Source of the DNA: Anagrus nilaparvatae
Lineage: Eukaryota; Arthropoda; Insecta; Hymenoptera; Mymaridae
Direction: 5' to 3'
NCBI GenBank assembly: GCA_022575985.1
Contig: JAKSXM010000272.1
Coordinates: 3,534,001 to 3,598,000 of the forward strand
DNA: 64,000 nucleotides
Shown here: positions 11,466-20,457 of the stretch, one piece after another
Position numbering within the stretch: the stretch's first letter is position 1
How the letters are laid out: each line of letters opens with the position of its first letter
Notes under the pieces: generated by a model
Seen by the model: only the letters and a program-made list of their open reading frames with translations
The model's database searches: none
What the model was told of the DNA's origin: nothing
Translations under genes and position numbers: made by a program

Positions 11466-12916
11466 TTAAGTCTTCATATGACTTGCTTTGGTTAAACTTT
11501 GATTTACAAATTCTAATTGATGGACCTGTGGTACATGTTTTTCAATGGCTTGGTAAAAGGCATCTCGAATTTCTTGCTGTGTTAAAGGAGGGGCACTTGG
11601 GATAGTATTATAAACTCTCATAATCTCTTCAAATTTATCCCGAAATTCGGTAGCTTTTTCTTTAAAAGGTTGATATTGTATACTGTACAACTGTATTCTA
11701 AGGTCAAAAGAGGTCAAGTTATTTTCGCATCTTTTAATTTCTTTAATTTTATCTAACATTTTAACTGGGTCTTTTAAGTCTATAATTTTATTATGATAAT
11801 TTTGATCAATTCTGTTAATAAAAATATCGCGTACTTTAAATTTATGTTTTTCAAGAGTTTTCTCATCAAAAATTTCATTTACTTTAATCGAGGGGTCAAT
11901 AACATAAAGTAAATCTTTAGCTCTTAATTCAGAAGTAAAATAATCCATAAAATGTTCAAATCTTAATTTACTTGTTAATTTATAGTCGCGTCTAGAAACT
12001 GAATCATGGGGTAAAAAACTGCTTTTAAACACGTCTTTTAATTCTTTAACAAGCGACTCGTCTTTATTTGAATCATCTTTACTTGAATTAATTTTGCTTA
12101 AGTCTAATTTCTTAACCTCGTCTAGAATAATTTGTTTGATATCATTCATGGTTGAAATACATTTACCATCAGGGATCATTGTTGAATTAAAAAAATTTAC
12201 ATTATCAGGAGTTAAAGCATTGTTTTCATTTCTTACCTGGTTGGATCGCAACACATCGTTATTTGACCCATCTAAAATATTTATTGCAGCTTGTAGAGTT
12301 CCTGCTAACCCATCTAAATTTTTCAATTTTTCTAAAGACTTTTCTATATTCTCCATTCGTTTTTCTAGTCGCTTTTCTACAGCATCAATTTTACTTTTAG
12401 CATGTTCTGCTATCAAATCATTTTTATTAGCATAAACTGCTAAATTATGCTTATGCTGTTCTTTGAGCTGCTCAACATGCTGTTCATATTTTGCATTTAT
12501 CTCGTCAATAGCTCTTTTATCTGAAAAAATATGCATATTAGATTTTTTTCCGGAACTGTGACTACTTTTTAAGTTCAAGTCACATTTTACAACACTTTTA
12601 ATTTTAGGTTTATTACCATTAAAGTAAGGTGATGTCTGCGTTTCCTCATCTACTACAAACGCGTCATCATAATCTTTATTCACCTCTTCAATTCTCATCT
12701 TCTTTTCTAAATTCTCATCGTTTTCTATTTCTTCAATTTTACTTTCTAACTCCTCATTTAAATTTTTCTTTTCTAAAGTCTCATCAATATTCTTTTCATT
12801 TGCCCCATTTACTTGCTGGATTTTAATAGGAACAGTTAATTTTCCCTCTTCTGATTCTTTATTTTCTACAGCAGCTTGGACAAGATCCCATTCTTCTTGA
12901 GTAATGCTACTTGCTG
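11466..12916 (-). CDS. gag: copia Gag, main exon
   Basis: The frame is open from an acceptor-like TTTTATTTTAG at 12917 down to a stop at 11466. The first in-frame ATG is at 12698, but the coding character (Glu/Lys-rich, coiled-coil) extends to 12916. The protein has a coiled-coil section ([14 protein letters not shown] to about [13 protein letters not shown]) and a copia-type Gag core ending with a QxxEF-like segment. Its last about 25 codons overlap the -1 frame of Pol, which carries the better coding sequence there. A base deletion near 11530 or a programmed -1 shift would fuse Gag to the zinc knuckles. Gag forms the particle shell that packages element RNA. Confidence 0.75.
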
Positions 12917-14395
12917 CTAAAATAAAAATTTAAATTTTATCTACCAGAAATTTTTATTTATTTAAGTAAAACTTTAAAAATTTTTCAGCTGAACACAAGC
13001 TAGACATACTTCAAAGTGAATGACCTCTTTCGCATCTGAACACAAGATGTTATTTAAGATCATTCCTGTAAATATACAAGATTTTAATGAACATAATTAT
13101 TTTTGTAATATTTACAAACCAGCTTAGTGTTGTATTAAAATTTAGAATAATTATTCATTTAAAATAATATAATATTTAACAATTGTTTTATAGTAAAAAA
13201 AAATTTGACGTCAAAATTTATCTCTTCTAATTATTAATATATATATCTATTTACACACATTTACACACCTATATAAAAGACGGCTCCACTTTCCGTAACT
13301 AAACGAATTGCATTCTCCTCCATCCGTACGACAACCTTTTCATTAGGGCATTTTTTCCTAATACCCAGAGTTTCGTATTGAGTTAGTAAGAAAAGATTGA
13401 GAAGCTGATCTAAAACCCGAAACATTATTTAAATGTATAAAATGTAAAAAATTTAATTTTGAAAAAAATTTAATTTTTGAAAAAAAATTTAATTTTTGAA
13501 AAAAAATTTAATTTTTGAAAAAAATTTAATTTTTGAAAAAAAATTTAATTTTTGAAAAAAATTTAATTTTTTTTTTTTTTGAAAAAAAAATTTTCATAAA
13601 AATTTTCACAAAAAATTTTCATAAAAATTTTCACAAAAAATTTTCATAAAAAAAATTTTTATTAAAAAAATTTCATAAGAAAAATTTTACATTAAGAAAT
13701 TTTCATGAAAAAGAAAAATTTTGAGAAAAATTTCCAAAAAAGATTTTCCGCTTCTAAAATTTTTCACTCATTCTATTATAAATTTTCCATTCTTTTACAT
13801 GCATGTAATAATATTTAAGATTTTAAAAAAAAAACTCCGAACTCCGAATTTATAAAAAATAATCATATGCTCTCAGTATACAGAACACATGCATTTACGA
13901 GCATTCAAATCTTTTATAAATTTTAACCGCCAAAAGTAGCGTCTAAAATGCGTGTCTAAATTGTATGTATATGTTACGTGATTTTCACTCACACACACAC
14001 ATATATAAATTTATTAATAGATCTACATCTATATTTTTGGCCAATATACTCACCCACGCATACACATTTCTAAATTAATGTTCATAAAAATTAATAAAAA
14101 TAATAAATTTTCGGCCATTATAAAATTTCTATTAAAAAAAATTTCATTAGCATTAAAATGCGTTCGCGTCGTCGACGACGGCCATTTTGTACACATCTAA
14201 CAAAATTATTTCCGCGCCGAAACTTGTCTACACACGTCATCAAAAATATTAAAAATTCGTATTAAAATTTACAATAAAATTTCTATCTAAAAATATTTTC
14301 TAAAAAAATTAATTTTCTCTTCTACTAAAAAAAAAATGATCGATCATGCACACACAATTTTCAACTTCCGCGTCATAAAATAAAAGAGGTCTTAC
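12917..14395 (-). other. candidate 1.48-kb intron in copia gag leader
   Basis: On the minus strand GAAG|GTAAGA (donor at 14395) and TTTTATTTTAG|CAG (acceptor at 12917) bracket non-coding, AT-rich DNA. It includes a CA repeat near 13990 and A/T tandem repeats. Joining the two sides keeps the frame from the upstream ATG into gag without a stop. An untranslated insertion in the leader is the alternative. RNA evidence would decide. Confidence 0.6.
13443..13570. repeat. A/T tandem repeat in copia leader
   Basis: About six to seven copies of a unit close to TTGAAAAAAATTTAATT (17-22 bp, variable A run), followed by related TTTTCATAAAAA and TTTTCACAAAAA repeats up to about 13700. It is a slippage-type expansion within the intron-like leader. 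Confidence 0.8.
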
Positions 14396-14414
14396 CTTCT
14401 CCTCCTACAGCCAT
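14396..14414 (-). CDS. copia gag first coding exon (6 codons plus one base)
   Basis: ATG at 14414-14412 begins MAVGGE, followed by the last base before a consensus GTAAGA donor. The phase (one base left over) matches the acceptor at 12917: G plus CA gives Ala and the gag frame continues. It is too short for an ORF caller. It lies about 200 bases inside the 5' LTR, where a gag start is expected. Confidence rests on both splice sites and the matched phase. Confidence 0.55.
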
Positions 14415-14614
14415 TTTAATTTCTCTTCTTTATTGTAAAAAGGAAAGTAAAATTTTTACACACACAAACACCAGAAAATTTAAATAACAATCTGTTATTT
14501 ATTTAAAGAAATAACACCACACACCAAAAATTTTTCTTTCGTATAAAAAAGAAAAAAAAGCTATGTACACTCGCGCGTCCGCGGTGAAAGCGTGTTTTGC
14601 TGCGGCCCTGAACC

Positions 14615-14879
14615 TATTAGGTTTGTGGGTTATTTAAATAAAAACACTTATTTAATAATATAACACTCAATGTTTATTCACTTCTAAATCTAATCTTAAA
14701 TAATCACGTCTTAAATACAATAAAATAAATTTGATAATTAGTTATTATAAACACGCCGATACAATATACAGAGAACGATGTCGACACGACGGTTGCTATA
14801 TAAGCACTGAGCAGTCGGCGTCCCTTCCTTCTTTAACTTAGTATATAGAGGATGTGGTAGAGAGCGCCACACTCCAACA
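14615..14879 (-). repeat. copia 5' LTR (right copy)
   Basis: The right copy of the 265-bp repeat, driving minus-strand transcription of the element. Just inside it on the minus strand stands GGTTCAGGGCCGCAG, the position of the primer-binding site, though I did not match it to a tRNA. Confidence 0.93.
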
Positions 14880-14884
14880 TCATT
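14880..14884. repeat. target-site duplication TCATT, right copy
   Basis: Pairs with 7069-7073. Removing one copy and the element restores a continuous reading frame region of the coiled-coil gene. Confidence 0.85.
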
Positions 14885-15583
14885 TTTATTTTCATTATTA
14901 TTTTTAACAATCAGTTCTTGGGCTATAATTTTTGCATTTTCTTTCCCATCATTAATCACCCGCGTCAATTCCTCGGTCAATCGTTCTTGCAGAGCCTTGG
15001 CCTTGAACTGGAGATCATCCAGAGTTTGCGTCGCGAGGTCCGGTCCCCGGAGACCCCCCGAGGTGACGTCGACAGCGGGCGCGGCCGGAAATTTGTTATT
15101 AATTTCGTCCTTAATCACATTTCTGACGTGTGTATGAGTTAAGCCCGAAAACTTTTCAAATTCTTTTGAAATTCGTTCTTCGGTTTGTAAATTTTTAAAT
15201 CTTAATTCATTGACCTGTTGAGAGAAATTATTTTGAATTGCTGTTTCGCGATTCGCGACTAATATCTCAAACTCTTCCGAAGTTTTTCTAATTTTTTCAT
15301 CGGTTTCATTTATAAATTGTAGTTGTTCAGCAGACAGGGAATTTTTAAATTTATCCTGAACACCAATTTTAGACGCGTTTTCAATCAAACCTTCAATTTC
15401 AAAAATTTTATGAATATTCAATTTTTCAATTTGATCTGACACTTTTATTATTTGTTTTCTTAAACCCTCATTGTCTTGTAAAATTGTCTTATAATACTTG
15501 TACCAGTTTCCAAATTCATAATAATTTTCTTCAGTTTTCCGCTTTTTCCCATACGGCATACCAAATTTATCCACAACAGGCAT
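14885..15583 (-). pseudogene. 5' part of Polinton coiled-coil protein gene
   Basis: Starts at ATG 15583 (MPVVDKFGMPYGKK) and runs about 233 codons until the copia LTR. Predicted mostly helical and charged, with a coiled-coil (EGLRKQIIKVSDQIEKL), a Gly/Pro-rich spot near residues 165-180 (GGLRGPD) and the first LDDLQFKAKALQERL repeat. The ORF as it stands reads on into the LTR and ends in LTR-coded residues. No catalytic motif is seen. Its position between the capsid-region ORF and the integrase in a Polinton suggests a structural or scaffolding part, which is inference. Confidence 0.6.
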
Positions 15584-15585
15584 GA

Positions 15586-16631
15586 TTAAAATGATAGAGT
15601 TTTACGGTTTGATCGTTTATTTATAATAATATTCATCTCTGTAAGTTCCTCGATTATTGACGCAATTTCATTGGAAACCGATGTGTTCCCAGCCTCTCGT
15701 TCGCTTATTAACAATCGCAATCGATCTACAATCTCATCCGGATCATCAAACCAGACATATTGTTTTGGACATGGACTGTATCTCACTACATCTGTGTTGG
15801 ATTTTTTTAATCTCACAACCCCCTCCCCTCTTTTTTATTCTGATTTTTCTTCGCTAAAGCAGAAACAATTTCCCTATATTTGAAACTCTTGCTGCTTTAA
15901 ATTTTTTTTCCATTATTTTGCAAATATGCGTCTGTGTTCTTTAATTTGTCCAGATATTTGCCTCGATCGTTGTAAGTATAATCCTTTTTCTGAGGACAAT
16001 CTTTGAATATCAGGTTATAAAGACCAGGTGTCCCTCTATAAACATCATCGCCTACAATTATATCACCCCTAGAATTAAACGATAATAGTTTATTGCCTAC
16101 ATAAAGCTGCAAAAATTGACGAGGGAGGAGGTGAACTGTCTGAAGATAATCATCCAGGTTCATTCCAGTATCCATTGCTGACGAGTCATTTAAATCTGCA
16201 TTATCGACACTGGATGAATCTTCAGCATCACTGTAATTGGACTCGTCACTGGAACTTTTATCGTCATCGTGATCATCAGAAACGTGAGAAATGCCCGATA
16301 TGTCGGATATTTCATCGTCAGAAACGTGGGCATCATGTAAATTTTCACGATTTTCACGATTTTCACGATGAGATGTTTCTTCGTCTGGATTTTCATGCAA
16401 TCTTTTGTTTGGGTATGTCGAATGCGGGGCCGATTAAAAAGATACCTCAAAAATTTTTCTTTTTTTCGATGGTGATTTTTTTCTAACCTCGTTTTTAATC
16501 TCAATCGGTAAATTATCTGTGATTTCTTTTTTAGAAGTCGAAACAACTGTATTGGAAGAGGTGGTTTTTGACTTGGCGATACTTTCCAAGGGTTCAATAA
16601 TCGGTTTAAATTTTTTTGAAAATCCTGACAA
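15586..16631 (-). pseudogene. Polinton capsid-region ORF, broken (conserved unknown domain)
   Basis: Three open blocks in different frames (16631-16434, 16400-15897, 15816-15586) read as one eroded gene. The first has a basic linker. The second has a long Asp/Ser/Glu-rich acidic run, then LPRQFLQLYVGNK, GDDVYRGTPGLYNLIF and DRGKYLDKLKNTDAYLQNN. The third has WFDDPDEIVDRLRLLISE and NEIASIIEEL. I recall such GTPGLYNLI and DRLRLL blocks as a conserved protein of unknown function in insect Polintons, from memory only. The listed starts of the second and third blocks are not ATG (TTG, GTG), consistent with frameshift breakage. It lies directly downstream of the ATPase relic with no spacer. Confidence 0.6.
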
Positions 16632-16639
16632 AAAATTAT

Positions 16640-17128
16640 TTAAAAATTGGCGTTATCGCGAATACCATTTTTTGGTGAACTCGTATAACTCTGACATAAA
16701 AAAAACGTATCCAGACCAAATTGTCAACCCATTGTAAAATATAGTTTAATTACGTCGATGTCGTCCGATGCAAGGTCATCGAAAATCATTATACTATAAC
16801 GTCGTGCACGAGATGGATGAATCACTTTCTCTTTATTCGAAAATTCAAAGTATCCTATACGTTTGATTTTCCTCAAGACACGCTTTAAATAACGAATTTT
16901 ATTTTGAAACAAAGTTTTTGAGCATAAATATAAATTTTTATATCTAGGACCAAACTCGTCTAACAATAGACGGACTAAAATCGTTGTTTTACCGCACCCT
17001 GAAGGACCAATTATCAGAGCGCGAATGGTTTCGGGCCAGCGAGGTCAATGCTTGAACCTATGTCTTTTAATATTCCTTTCGCCAAAATTAATAATTTTGA
17101 TACATGGTTTTTGCAATTTTAGTTTCAT
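16640..17128 (-). pseudogene. Polinton FtsK/HerA-type packaging ATPase (truncated)
   Basis: From ATG 17128 the frame contains Walker A GPSGCGKTT (about 16985-17015), then FGPRYKNLYLCSKTLFQ and Walker B IMIFDDLA (near 16765). After stops there is further ATPase-like sequence FLCQSY and RDNANF ending at 16640. Family knowledge: these ATPases pump DNA into the capsid. It is broken by in-frame TGA at 17045-17047 and at 16724-16726, and the C-terminal part after RDNAN is missing, with the next gene starting at once, so a deletion joined them. It is non-functional as it stands. Confidence 0.8.
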
Positions 17129-17270
17129 TTTCTTTGAGATATATATTCAAACTAAAGATGTTGGGTTTAACAGACGGTTTATATATTTTTTGATGCGGTC
17201 TAGATTTAGGTTTTAGTATATAAGGAGTTAGTAGGAGTTATTTAGTATATAGGAGTCGACATGATCAGTC

Positions 17271-17930
17271 ATGTTTAGTCACAATTCAGTTTTACACAAG
17301 AAAAGAGGGCATGGTTTAATTAATACTGTAATTGATAAACTTCCTTTTGAACTTCATTTGCCAGGATATAGGTAGCTTTAAAAAAAAAAATATTTTTTTA
17401 AGGTTAAATTAGGGATAAAATTTAAATATTTCTCTAGATTTTGTGGTCCAGGCACTAGGATCAATCAGAAATTACACCAGGAAGGCATAAATCATCTAGA
17501 TTTAGCCTGTAAAGAACACGATATTGCATATGAAAAAAATAGCGACTTAAAAAGCCGCCATATTGCAGATAAAATCTTAACTGAAAAGGCAAAATCACGA
17601 ATCTTTTCAAAAAGTGCAAGTCTTGGAGAGAAAATTTCATCTGCAGGTGTTTATACTATCATGAATTTAAAAAGAAAAATAGGCGCAGGAATACGAAAAA
17701 GAAAGAAATCGACGAGACAGAAACGAGGTCGCGGTTTTTTTACCTGCTTTAGCAACAATAAGCGCGGGAGCCTCAGCTGTGAGAGCCCTTCAGGATCTAG
17801 TGAAAGCGGATAAAAATTTAAAACAAGAGACGAGACAGGGAAACGGTCTATATTTAAAAACCCTATAAGAAATCTGGAAAAGGAATCCACAAGAAAAAAA
17901 AAGGGTGGAGGTTTAAAGAGAAAAAAAACA
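17271..17930 (+). pseudogene. phospholipase A2-like Polinton virion protein
   Basis: ATG 17271 opens a short exon ending in PGYR; after a 65-bp intron the protein continues with FCGPGT, the calcium-loop signature, and CKEHDIAY, the catalytic His-Asp of the parvovirus-type phospholipase A2 fold. A Lys-rich linker follows. Around 17735 the frame shifts: the hydrophobic Ala/Gly-rich segment and the GLYLKPYKK motif expected next are found in another frame (17735-17880). Family knowledge: this enzyme type helps virions cross membranes, and in Polintons it sits near the capsid genes. Both catalytic residues are present but the C-terminal half is out of frame. Confidence 0.75.
17373..17437 (+). other. 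candidate 65-bp intron in the PLA2-like gene
   Basis: TATAG|GTAGCT donor, T/C-rich tract and TTCTCTAG acceptor. Splicing joins PGY to R and then FCGPGT in frame across the calcium loop, while read-through meets stops. Its size matches the candidate polB intron (68 bp). Confidence 0.65.
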
Positions 17931-17998
17931 AATAAACGTAAAAAAAAAAACAACAACGACTTTTAGACGGGCCAACAACCATTATCCAGCTAGCATCT

Positions 17999-18778
17999 AT
18001 GGCTAGGGGTATAAGAAACTTTAAAGGTGTTTTCATGAGAAATGAGTTGAAAAATCAAATGCCACAAAAAAACGAGGCTGGTATATTGAACCTGGACCCC
18101 AGTTTTAAGGAGACATTACCAGTTTCTGTTGCAACAGATTTAAAAAATTGGTACAAAATAAATGTAAAAGAATTTTTCTTAAATCAAAAAAAAGATTTTG
18201 AGCATGAAATAAAAGACAAATGCTGGTCAGGTGGCGTATCTTTCCTAAAAGTATATGTAAGGGAAAATATGTTTACACGCAACAATTTTAAAAAAAGTTA
18301 CTATATAACTGAGAAAATAAACAGTTTAGTTGAAAAAATGACCTTCTACGTAGACATTCAATATTTTAGACATGGTAATGAGTATATTGTGAAAGAATTA
18401 GCAATTTTAAACTCTTTATTGGGTGCAAATCATTATATATTTAAACCTCCGTTTGATAAGTCGGAATTATCTTTCAAAGATAAAAAACAGGCAAATTTGT
18501 TACGATTAAATTACCACATGTTAAATTGGGATCATGGATATATTTCTTACAACGACTTGTCAAAGATTTTAAAGCAAGGATTGAGGAATGCAAAGATAAT
18601 TTACGTAAAAGGACAAGAAAAGCAGGACTGGTTAAAAAATCAAGGATTTCGGGCAACAAATATTGAAGACTTAAATATTAAATATATAATAAAAGATAGA
18701 AATATTCATGGTTTACGCTGTACTTATCATGGTGAGAGGGGGTCAAGTGTCTGTTCACTGCAAAACATTTTTTTATGA
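17999..18778 (+). CDS. chimeric ORF: protease N-terminal remnant joined to unknown domain
   Basis: A 259-codon ORF. Residues 4-32 (GIRNFKGVFMRNEL to NEAGILNLD) look like the start of the adenain-like cysteine protease of Polintons, but the GTHW-type catalytic His and the Cys region are absent, so protease activity is not expected. From about residue 35 the sequence is different. The last about 135 residues (MTFYVDIQYFRHGNEYIVKE, IFKPPFDKSEL, LNWDHGYISYNDL, IIYVKGQEKQDWL) resemble a domain of unknown function common in insect mobile DNA, possibly of nuclease-like fold; that is weak recall. A deletion or recombination probably fused the two. The ORF itself is uninterrupted. Confidence 0.5.
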   Translation: MARGIRNFKGVFMRNELKNQMPQKNEAGILNLDPSFKETLPVSVATDLKNWYKINVKEFFLNQKKDFEHEIKDKCWSGGVSFLKVYVRENMFTRNNFKKSYYITEKINSLVEKMTFYVDIQYFRHGNEYIVKELAILNSLLGANHYIFKPPFDKSELSFKDKKQANLLRLNYHMLNWDHGYISYNDLSKILKQGLRNAKIIYVKGQEKQDWLKNQGFRATNIEDLNIKYIIKDRNIHGLRCTYHGERGSSVCSLQNIFL

Positions 18779-18855
18779 GGAAAAGAATGATAAATTTTAA
18801 AGGATAAATAAAAATCAGAATTTAAAGAAATAAAAATTATTGTATTTATTTATTT
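18779..18855. other. convergent intergenic gap with polyadenylation-like signals
   Basis: Contains AATAAA on the plus strand (near 18805) and T-rich sequence. It separates the plus-strand chimeric ORF from a minus-strand ORF. Confidence 0.4.
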
Positions 18856-18856
18856 A

Positions 18857-19316
18857 ACCTTTTTCCCATTTTTTTTTATAATCCAAAATATTCTGTTGAA
18901 ATTTGTCACACACAATAATCTTTTCATATGCCATCAGCTTTGTATCATTAGCATCGATAACTTCAAGAAATTCGGTTAATTTATTCTTGATGTCCTGTAC
19001 ATGATTTTTGCATCGCTCGTATATAATGTTTATAGAATGGCTTACGATACGATACGATACTACTTACGCTTACGATAATATTCATATAAGTAGTCGTGAA
19101 AATGGTTACAGAGATCTTGCCTTTTGCAATACGAAGCGCAGGTTGCTCGCCAATTTCAACGAAATCAATTCTAATATTCGAGTCATGGAGTTGAACTTCG
19201 TCCACTGGTGTTTCATATCGTTTATTTGTTGCATAGTTCTGAATTATTTCGTTGGATAAGAAATCACTCCATGCATTTTCCTCAAAAACAATCTCAAAAC
19301 CTCTGGAATTTTTCAA
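18857..19316 (-). pseudogene. hypothetical minus-strand protein, interrupted
   Basis: The main ORF (19316-18981) contains FEENAWSDFLSNEII, VQLHDSNIRIDFVEIGEQPALRIAKGKIS and SIVSYRKPFYKHYI. In another frame downstream (18980-18857) lies TEFLEVIDANDTKLMAYEKIIV and a basic C-terminus, so a frameshift probably splits one gene of about 150 residues. Near 19045 a repeated ACGATACGAT string lies in the coding region, a likely slippage site. No catalytic motif. Its place at the end of the Polinton suggests an accessory gene; function unknown. Confidence 0.4.
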
Positions 19317-19509
19317 AGCAATTTGAACACTTGGCTAAGCAGAAATAGAAATGCCGACGATAAGATTCGTTGATGAAGAAATTTGATAGATACGACCCAA
19401 AACTCTATAAAAAACAATTTAAAAAAATTTGTTTAATTCAGAAAAATCTTTTTTTTTTCTAGTTTTAAAATATTTAAACTTAACTTGTGGTTTGCATTTC
19501 TGCTTTTTT

Positions 19510-19836
19510 TCAAATAAACTGTAGGTCGACAATAAAAGTTTTTTCAATAAGCTCAACAATTTCTAAAAAATTTAAAATGTCTAAATCCGATGTAGTTTCT
19601 TGAAAATCAGGATAAAAAATCGAATAAATAATTTTAAATCTTAACTTTTTGAAAATAGAAATTTTTTTAAATAAATTTGTATGAAAATATGAGAAATCGA
19701 AATTTTTTTTATCGAAGTATAGATTTTGAATAAAACTTTTAGCCGCGATATGCGAAAGATTGCTTACTTGAGAAGTATTTAAGCAATTGCAATCCATGAG
19801 TAAAAAGTCCACGACTTTTATACAGTTCTTAAACAA
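19510..19836 (-). CDS. hypothetical protein, 108 codons
   Basis: ATG at 19836; hydrophobic and aromatic-rich (FDFSYFHTNLFKKISIFKKLRFKIIYSIFYPDF) with an acidic stretch TSDLDILNFLEIVELIE. No homologue recognised and no signal peptide or clear membrane helix. It lies at the right-hand end of the Polinton, on the same strand as the preceding unknown ORF. It may be an accessory Polinton gene or a chance ORF in AT-rich DNA. Confidence 0.35.
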   Translation of the reverse strand: MFKNCIKVVDFLLMDCNCLNTSQVSNLSHIAAKSFIQNLYFDKKNFDFSYFHTNLFKKISIFKKLRFKIIYSIFYPDFQETTSDLDILNFLEIVELIEKTFIVDLQFI

Positions 19837-20362
19837 AGAAGGGGGTGTAAAACCCCCAAGAACTTGGGTGAGGTATTGATAAAATGAGAGAGGGATTTTA
19901 TAAGCTCCTTATAAAGTTTTTTCTCAGGGTAATGTGAAAAAAAAGGGTGATATTTGAGAATATATAGAGAGAAAGTTTGAGATTTAAAAATCGCACAAGG
20001 TTAATTTTTAAGAAAGCTTTGTCTTTTTTTTTTTTTTAATTTTATTGTAAATAAATTTTTTTCTTAAAAATAATCAAAATTAGAAAAAAATTTTTTAGAA
20101 CATTAAGTCATGGAATACCTTATATAGAAAAAATGTTAATTAATGCGGTTAAAAAATTAATCAATAAAGGGTATATTGTTACTCAAATATGAATGTAATG
20201 CGAAAGAAATAAGATAAAATATCAATAGTTCTATTGTTTAATTGGATGCTTTTTTGATTCATGCAAAAATTTTATAAGCTTGTTAATTAGTATGAATTCA
20301 ATCGATGACAGATTGATTAAGCTTTTTAAACTTATAAGAAAATAGATTTTGCATTTTTAAGT
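19837..20362. other. intergenic, probable right edge of Polinton and 5' flank of EB-like gene
   Basis: Begins with a GGGGGTGTAAAACCCCC hairpin (about 19842-19858), then AT-rich DNA. A terminal inverted repeat matching the left side could not be found by eye. The second half is the upstream region of the host gene starting at 20363; no definite TATA box was chosen. Confidence 0.4.
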
Positions 20363-20444
20363 ATGCATAAAATAATAAAATTAAAATCTATCTTTCGAAA
20401 AAAAAGTATATCGTTTTTATTATTCATAGTAATATATATTTTAG

Positions 20445-20457
20445 CATTGGTGGAAGA
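20445..20457. repeat. 13-bp target-site duplication, 5' copy
   Basis: CATTGGTGGAAGA, repeated exactly at 21886-21898 right after the poly-A tail. Flanking bases differ, so the duplication is 13 bp. Confidence 0.9.

Larger units (their letters stand above)
7074..14879 (-). mobile_element. Ty1/copia LTR retrotransposon, near full length
   Basis: A 7.8-kb element on the minus strand, bounded by two 265-bp LTRs with 5 differences by eye (about 98% identical) and by TCATT duplications. The order on the minus strand is: 5' LTR, leader with a short coding exon, long intron-like AT region, gag, pol, polypurine tract, 3' LTR. In pol the integrase precedes the reverse transcriptase, which defines copia. 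It has inserted inside the Polinton coiled-coil gene. The close LTRs make this a recent insertion relative to the eroded host element. Confidence 0.93.

Noticed and set aside
17651..17956. 101-codon minus ORF rich in Phe/Leu
   Set aside because: Antisense of the Lys-rich tail of the PLA2-like gene.
1..20050. Terminal inverted repeats for the Polinton
   Set aside because: T/C-rich blocks near 620-720 and 19890-20000 look vaguely alike but do not align convincingly by eye.
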